DNA of 64,000 bases from the NCBI RefSeq assembly GCF_016772415.1, contig NZ_JAGSGD010000001.1, positions 2,877,501 through 2,941,500 of the forward strand. The letters run 5' to 3'. Both the position numbers and the translations under genes were made by a program. Positions 59,827 to 64,000 of the stretch are shown here, one piece after another (positions within the stretch are counted from its first letter, which is position 1; the number at the start of each line of letters is the position of its first letter). The notes under the pieces were generated by a model that was not told where the DNA came from, made no database searches, and worked only from the letters and a program-made list of their open reading frames with translations. Source of the stretch: Phenylobacterium glaciei. GTDB lineage: Bacteria; Pseudomonadota; Alphaproteobacteria; Caulobacterales; Caulobacteraceae.

Positions 59827-62241
59827 ATATCGGGTCGGCGCCGCGAAATTCGTTTCGCCCTGACAGGCCTTGTCCTCTCCGCCTCACTGGCGGCAGGGGC
59901 TTCTGAGGCCGCGCCTGCACGCCATCGGTACGCCATCGGTCCCAAGCCGGTCTCAGAGGCCCTGATCGACCTCGCCCTGTCGTCCAGCATCTCCATCGGC
60001 GGCGTCGCGGCCTGCGGCGGGCGAACCTCGGGCCTGTCGGGCGACTTCACTCTCAAGGCCGCGCTCACGCGGCTCACCGCCGGGGCGGGATGCCGCTTTG
60101 AGATCATCGACATCCATACGGTGAGGATCCTCCCGGAGGCGCCGGAGGCGGCCGGCGCTGCGCCGACGCCGTCGAAACCCGGCCCCCAGCCTCTCCCCGA
60201 CCCAGTCGCGGAGATCCTGGTCACCGCCACCAAACGGCCGGTGGCCTATGACCGGCTGCCGGCCTCCCTCAGCCTGATCTCCGCCAGCCAGCTCCAGATC
60301 ACCGGCGCGACCGATGCGGCCGGAGCCGTGCGCCAGGTGGCCGGGGTCACCATGACCAATCTCGGTCCGGGCCGGGACAAGATCCTGCTGCGCGGCCTCT
60401 CCGACGGCGCCTTCACGGGCCGCACCCGGTCCACGGTCGGCACCTTCCTCGACTATGTGCCCATCACCTACAACGCCCCCGACCCCGACCTGCGGCTGGC
60501 CGACGTGCAGGCGATCGAGGTCCTGCGCGGCCCCCAGGGCGCGCTCTATGGCGGCGGCTCGCTCAGCGGCGTCTACCGGATCATCACGCGCAAGCCCGAA
60601 TTCAATCTGCTGCAGGGGGCGCTCACTGCCGGCGCCGCCTGGACCGAGACCGGCTCCCCCGGCTACGAGGCCGAGGGCATGGTCAACCTGCCCCTGGTCC
60701 ACGACCGCGCCGCCCTGAGGCTGGTGGCCTATACCGAGGTCGAGGGCGGCTATCTCGACGATGTGAACCTGCGCCTCTCCGACGTGGACCAGACCAAGCG
60801 GATCGGTGGCCGCCTGGCCCTGGCGGTCCAGATCAACGACACCTGGAGCGTGACGGTCGGCGGCGCCGTCCAGCAGCTGGATTCCAACGACACCCAGTAC
60901 GTCACGCCTGGCCCCAACCGCCTGCGACGCGCCAACCGGATCCGCGAAAGGCATAAGAACGACTTTGGCGAGGCGGCCGTCACCGTGATCGGATCTGGCG
61001 ACTGGGGACGGCTGGAATCCTCCACGGCCTATGTTCGCCACGCCTATTCCAGCCTCTACGACGCCTCGGCCGCCCTCAACCTCTACGGATCCAGCACGGC
61101 GGATCTGGGAGTCTTCGAGGAGTACACCAAGGTGGACATGGTGGTGGAGGACGCGGTGCTGACCTCCCCCGGCGACAGCCGGCTGCAATGGCTCGCCGGG
61201 CTCTACGGCGCCTGGACCCTGGAGAAGAGCCCGTCGGTCCTGCGGGTGCGCGCCACCGCCGGGCCGCCCGTACCGGTCTATGTCGACGACCGCAGCGACC
61301 GGCTGATCACCTCAGCGGTCTACGGCCAGGCCTCCTACCGTCTGGCCCGCGGCTGGACCCTGGCGGCGGGCGCCCGGGTGTTCGAGACAGACCTGCGCAC
61401 CAGTTCCGCCGTCCAGGCCCCCCTGACCGGCGCGACGCGCGCCTTCACCCGCAAGGCCCAGTTCAAGGGATGGTCGCCTCAACTCACCCTGCAACACGAC
61501 TTCCAGAGCGGCGCCATGCTCTACCTGCTCGCTTCCGAGGGCGGCCGACCGGGCGGGTTCAATTCGGGTGGCATTTCGGCCCCGGCCCCGTCGCGCAAGA
61601 CCTTTCAGCCCGACCGCCTGCGCAACTTCGAGGTGGGGACTAAATTGCGCCTCTTCGACCGCCGGCTGAGCGTCCAGTCGGCGGTCTTCTACGACCTGTG
61701 GAACAACATCCAGACCGACCAGTACCTGCCGTCCGGCCTGCCCTACACCGCCAATGTCGGCGACGGACGCAATATCGGGCTGGAGATCGAAGCCACCTGG
61801 CGGCCGACCACGACTCTGACCGTCCAGGCCAACGCCCTGCTGAATTCCTCCAAGGTGACGAAGGTCAATCCGATCTTCGCCACCCGCGTCCAGGACCGCC
61901 TGCCCGGCGTGCCTGACGCGTCCGTCGGCGCCCTGGCCACCTATGAGCGACCCTTGCGGGATAACCTGTCCCTGATCCTCACCGCCGAAAGCGGCTATGT
62001 CGGCCGGTCCCGCCTGACCTTCGATCCAGCCCTGTCGCCGGAGATGGGCGGCTACATCGCCAGCAAGCTGTCGGTGCAGCTGAAAGGCCCCGACTGGCGG
62101 GTCGCCGCCTTTGTCAGCAACCCGAACAACACCCAGGGCGACACCTTCGCCTACGGCAATCCCTTCAGTTTCGGCCAGGTCCGCCAGGTCACCCCGCAGC
62201 GTCCCCGAACCCTCAGCCTGCTCCTTTCGCGCACATTTTGA
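59827..62241 (+). CDS. FecA-like TonB-dependent receptor with N-terminal STN signalling domain; no canonical start codon
   Basis: The frame is open without a stop from after the in-frame TGA near 59740 to 62241. The first ATG/GTG/TTG is GTG 60121, yet the codons before it encode a signal peptide (RFALTGLVLSASLAAGASEA) and a complete STN domain (HRYAIGPKPVSEALIDLA, GLSGDFTLKAALTRLTAGAG). Start at ATA 59827 or ATC 59821 is therefore proposed (about 804 residues). The TonB box region is AEILVTATKRPVA, the plug has LRGLSDGAFTGR and IEVLRGPQGALYGGGSLSG, and the last residues are LSLLLSRTF. It senses and imports a ligand, signalling to FecR. Confidence 0.85.
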   Translation: MSGRRREIRFALTGLVLSASLAAGASEAAPARHRYAIGPKPVSEALIDLALSSSISIGGVAACGGRTSGLSGDFTLKAALTRLTAGAGCRFEIIDIHTVRILPEAPEAAGAAPTPSKPGPQPLPDPVAEILVTATKRPVAYDRLPASLSLISASQLQITGATDAAGAVRQVAGVTMTNLGPGRDKILLRGLSDGAFTGRTRSTVGTFLDYVPITYNAPDPDLRLADVQAIEVLRGPQGALYGGGSLSGVYRIITRKPEFNLLQGALTAGAAWTETGSPGYEAEGMVNLPLVHDRAALRLVAYTEVEGGYLDDVNLRLSDVDQTKRIGGRLALAVQINDTWSVTVGGAVQQLDSNDTQYVTPGPNRLRRANRIRERHKNDFGEAAVTVIGSGDWGRLESSTAYVRHAYSSLYDASAALNLYGSSTADLGVFEEYTKVDMVVEDAVLTSPGDSRLQWLAGLYGAWTLEKSPSVLRVRATAGPPVPVYVDDRSDRLITSAVYGQASYRLARGWTLAAGARVFETDLRTSSAVQAPLTGATRAFTRKAQFKGWSPQLTLQHDFQSGAMLYLLASEGGRPGGFNSGGISAPAPSRKTFQPDRLRNFEVGTKLRLFDRRLSVQSAVFYDLWNNIQTDQYLPSGLPYTANVGDGRNIGLEIEATWRPTTTLTVQANALLNSSKVTKVNPIFATRVQDRLPGVPDASVGALATYERPLRDNLSLILTAESGYVGRSRLTFDPALSPEMGGYIASKLSVQLKGPDWRVAAFVSNPNNTQGDTFAYGNPFSFGQVRQVTPQRPRTLSLLLSRTF

Positions 62242-62339
62242 CGCGACCCCCTGAGGGGTAAGGATCATGGCGTCGTCATGCCTAGGACGGTCAATAAACC
62301 GTCGCATATCGTTCGCCGGGGGGCGAGGGAAGGTTCGTG

Positions 62340-63182
62340 ATGACCAGGTTGTCCGCGTTGGTGTGTGTCCACAACGAAGAAGCGCGGCTTGCCGACTGCC
62401 TCGCGCGTCTGGCCTTCTGCGACGAGATCGTTGTGGTCGCCGACCGCTGCACCGACCGGTCTGAATCCATCGCCCTGGAATACGGCGCGCGCGTCGTCAG
62501 CGGCAGCTTTCCTCTCGAAGGCCCCCGCAAGGAGGCCGGGATCGCCGCCTGCTCCGGCCAATGGGTCATCGAGATCGACGCCGATGAGTGGGTCAGCGTC
62601 CAGCTCGCCCAGGAAATCCGCCGGACGGTGGAGAACATCTCGCAGGGCGACTACTTCCAGATCCCCGTGGACAACTATGTCGGACACCGCCTGGTGCGCC
62701 AGGGCTGGGGCGGCTCCTTCGGCACCTCGTCGGTGGCGAGGCTCTATCGCAACGGGGTCAAGCACTGGAAAAGCCAGCGCGTGCATCCCGGCGTGACCTT
62801 CACCGGCGTCCTGGCGGGCTCGCTCACCACCCCGATCAAGCACACGGTGGACGACGACATCGGCGACATGGTCGATCGCTTGAACCGCTACACCGCCCTG
62901 CGCGCCCAGGACCTGGCCGACATCGGCCAGCCGGGTGGGGTCGGCGACAACGTGTTCCGCGGCTTCCGCCGGTTCTACAAGTGCTTCGTCTCCCGCAAGG
63001 GCTATCGCGAGGGCGAACTCGGTTTCCTGATCGCCCTGATGGCCGGCGTCTATCCGGTGCTGTCCTGTCTGCGGGCCCGCGAGATCCTGGCGGTCCGCGC
63101 CCTGGCGGCCCAGGCCTCCCTGGTGGAGCTGCGTCCCGGCGATCTACAGCGCACCGCGCCATTGCGCGAGGTCGCCGCCTAG
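62340..63182 (+). CDS. Family 2 glycosyltransferase (lipopolysaccharide core-like)
   Basis: A 280-residue GT-A glycosyltransferase starting MTRLSALVCVHNEEARLADCL. The donor-binding stretch is DEIVVVADRCTDRSESIA and the metal motif is DADEW (IEIDADEWVSVQ). The C-terminal helical part has GFRRFYKCFVSRKGYREGELGFLIA, typical of WaaE/KdtX-like enzymes that decorate lipopolysaccharide. The ATG at 62340 has AGGGAAGG at 6-base spacing; a GTG one codon earlier is possible. Confidence 0.9.
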   Translation: MTRLSALVCVHNEEARLADCLARLAFCDEIVVVADRCTDRSESIALEYGARVVSGSFPLEGPRKEAGIAACSGQWVIEIDADEWVSVQLAQEIRRTVENISQGDYFQIPVDNYVGHRLVRQGWGGSFGTSSVARLYRNGVKHWKSQRVHPGVTFTGVLAGSLTTPIKHTVDDDIGDMVDRLNRYTALRAQDLADIGQPGGVGDNVFRGFRRFYKCFVSRKGYREGELGFLIALMAGVYPVLSCLRAREILAVRALAAQASLVELRPGDLQRTAPLREVAA

Positions 63183-63252
63183 CTTCGCTATGCTAGTCTG
63201 AACCTGACCCGTCCCCGCGCATTGAAGCGAAGTCGGGTATCAGGAGACGTCC

Positions 63253-64000
63253 ATGCGTTCGGTTTTGTTGGCGGCGTCCGTGGTGGCGCTCGGTCTGTCA
63301 GCCTGTAGCCAGGGCGTCTCCGATCCGTTCGCGGGGTTCGGCCCCAAGCCCGCCCTGCCGACCCCCACCAAGAGCGCCCTGCCGACGGTGAACGTCGCCA
63401 AGTTCGTGGGCTGGCCCAAGGATGGCGCGCCCAAGGCCCCGCCCGGATTCGTTGTGACGCGGTTCGCCGACGGCCTGGACCACCCCCGCTGGCTGCTGGT
63501 CCTCCCCAATGGCGACGTGCTGGCCGCCGAGTCCTCATCCGAGGCCGGCAAGCCCCAGGGTTTCAAGGACTTCATCGCCCAGCTGATCCAGAAGCGCGCC
63601 GGCGCCCTGCAGGTCAGCCCCAACAAGATCATGCTGCTGCGGGACTCCGACGGCGACGGCGTGGCCGACACCAAGGCGGTCTTCGCCCAGGGCCTGAAGC
63701 GTCCCTTCGGCATGGCCCTGGTGGGCGACACCCTCTACGTGGCCAACGACGACTCCATCGTCGCCTTCCCCTATGCGGAAGGCCAGACCCAGGTGCAGGG
63801 AACCGGGACCAAGGTCTTCGACCTGCCGGGCGGCCCGATCAACCACCACTGGACCAAGAACATCGTCGCCAGCCCCGACGGCCAGAAGCTGTACGCCACG
63901 GTCGGCTCCAACTCCAACGTCGGCGAGAACGGCCTGCCGGCCGAGGCGGGCCGCGCCCAGATCGTCGAGTTCACCCTGCCTGAAGGCCCCAGCCGCACCT
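63253..64000 (+). CDS. Sorbosone dehydrogenase-like PQQ/beta-propeller lipoprotein, C-terminus cut by window edge
   Basis: Open to the window end, 249 residues visible. The N-terminus MRSVLLAASVVALGLSACSQ has a lipobox (LSAC), so it is lipid-anchored. The beta-propeller begins PPGFVVTRFADGLDHPRWLLVLPNGDVLAAES, followed by KIMLLRDSDGDGVADT (calcium-like loop) and GLKRPFGMALVGDTLYVANDDSI. These are the signatures of L-sorbosone/glucose-sorbosone dehydrogenases. AGGAGA lies 7 bases upstream of the ATG. Confidence 0.85.
   Translation, partial: MRSVLLAASVVALGLSACSQGVSDPFAGFGPKPALPTPTKSALPTVNVAKFVGWPKDGAPKAPPGFVVTRFADGLDHPRWLLVLPNGDVLAAESSSEAGKPQGFKDFIAQLIQKRAGALQVSPNKIMLLRDSDGDGVADTKAVFAQGLKRPFGMALVGDTLYVANDDSIVAFPYAEGQTQVQGTGTKVFDLPGGPINHHWTKNIVASPDGQKLYATVGSNSNVGENGLPAEAGRAQIVEFTLPEGPSRT

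Noticed and set aside
62286..62303. Small hairpin GACGGT-N6-ACCGTC between the receptor and the glycosyltransferase
   Set aside because: A 6-bp stem without a U-tract is within chance expectation, and no function could be argued.

Overview
The window is GC-rich, densely coded bacterial DNA, and everything points to an alphaproteobacterium of the Caulobacterales (Caulobacter/Phenylobacterium type). The reasons are a complete mraZ-to-murB cell-wall cluster with rnpB next to mraZ, several large TonB-dependent receptors, UrcA-like and DUF1289 proteins, GANTC and TTAACCAT sites in the mraZ control region, and many starts overlapping the previous stop. Genus is an inference. No insertion sequence, prophage, CRISPR array or tRNA was seen.

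Layout. 1-2.6 kb (minus): a partial metallophosphoesterase, a PGRP-type amidase and an unknown membrane protein. 2.7-11.2 kb: an uptake and catabolism locus, with a TonB-dependent receptor, a phytanoyl-CoA-dioxygenase-like protein, an aldo/keto reductase and an alpha/beta hydrolase on the minus strand. Two GcvA-type LysR regulators lie beside it, one divergent from the receptor and one divergent from a small TonB-C-terminal protein. 11.3-25.3 kb (minus): the dcw cluster mraZ-rsmH-ftsL-ftsI-murE-murF-mraY-murD-ftsW-murG-murC-murB, ending in a histidine phosphatase instead of ddl-ftsQAZ. 25.25-25.58 kb: its control region, with MraZ-type repeats, a perfect DnaA box, a CtrA half-site and two GANTC sites. 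25.6-26.0 kb: rnpB.

26-34 kb (minus): housekeeping and metabolic genes (GNAT, AmpD-like amidase, DMT exporter, GST, DUF3052, two acyl-CoA dehydrogenases, adenine deaminase, small proteins). 34-49 kb: mixed-strand accessory metabolism (endonuclease/phosphatase-fold protein, phospholipase D, thioesterase + DUF1289, retropepsin, DusA, VOC protein + TetR with a divergent hydrolase, M13 peptidase, LOG protein, FMN split-barrel proteins, quinone reductase, Old Yellow Enzyme). 48.2-50.2 kb: a TerC-TerB pair in which each gene has a near-identical 48-bp element in its leader.

50.2-58 kb (minus): ArsR-hydrolase-SRPBCC operon, fatty acid desaturase, a third acyl-CoA dehydrogenase, UrcA-like protein, beta-carbonic anhydrase, GFA protein, MAPEG protein and a polysaccharide-deacetylase-like protein. 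58.2-62.2 kb (plus): a Fec-type surface-signalling system (ECF sigma, FecR anti-sigma, STN-domain TonB receptor); the receptor's STN domain is encoded in frame upstream of the first usual start codon. 62.3-64 kb: a family-2 glycosyltransferase and a truncated sorbosone-dehydrogenase-like lipoprotein.

The most unusual signal is the duplicated leader element upstream of terC and terB, whose central inverted repeat differs between copies only by compensatory changes. Next come the start-codon-less STN receptor and the paired LysR regulators beside a receptor and a TonB-like protein.
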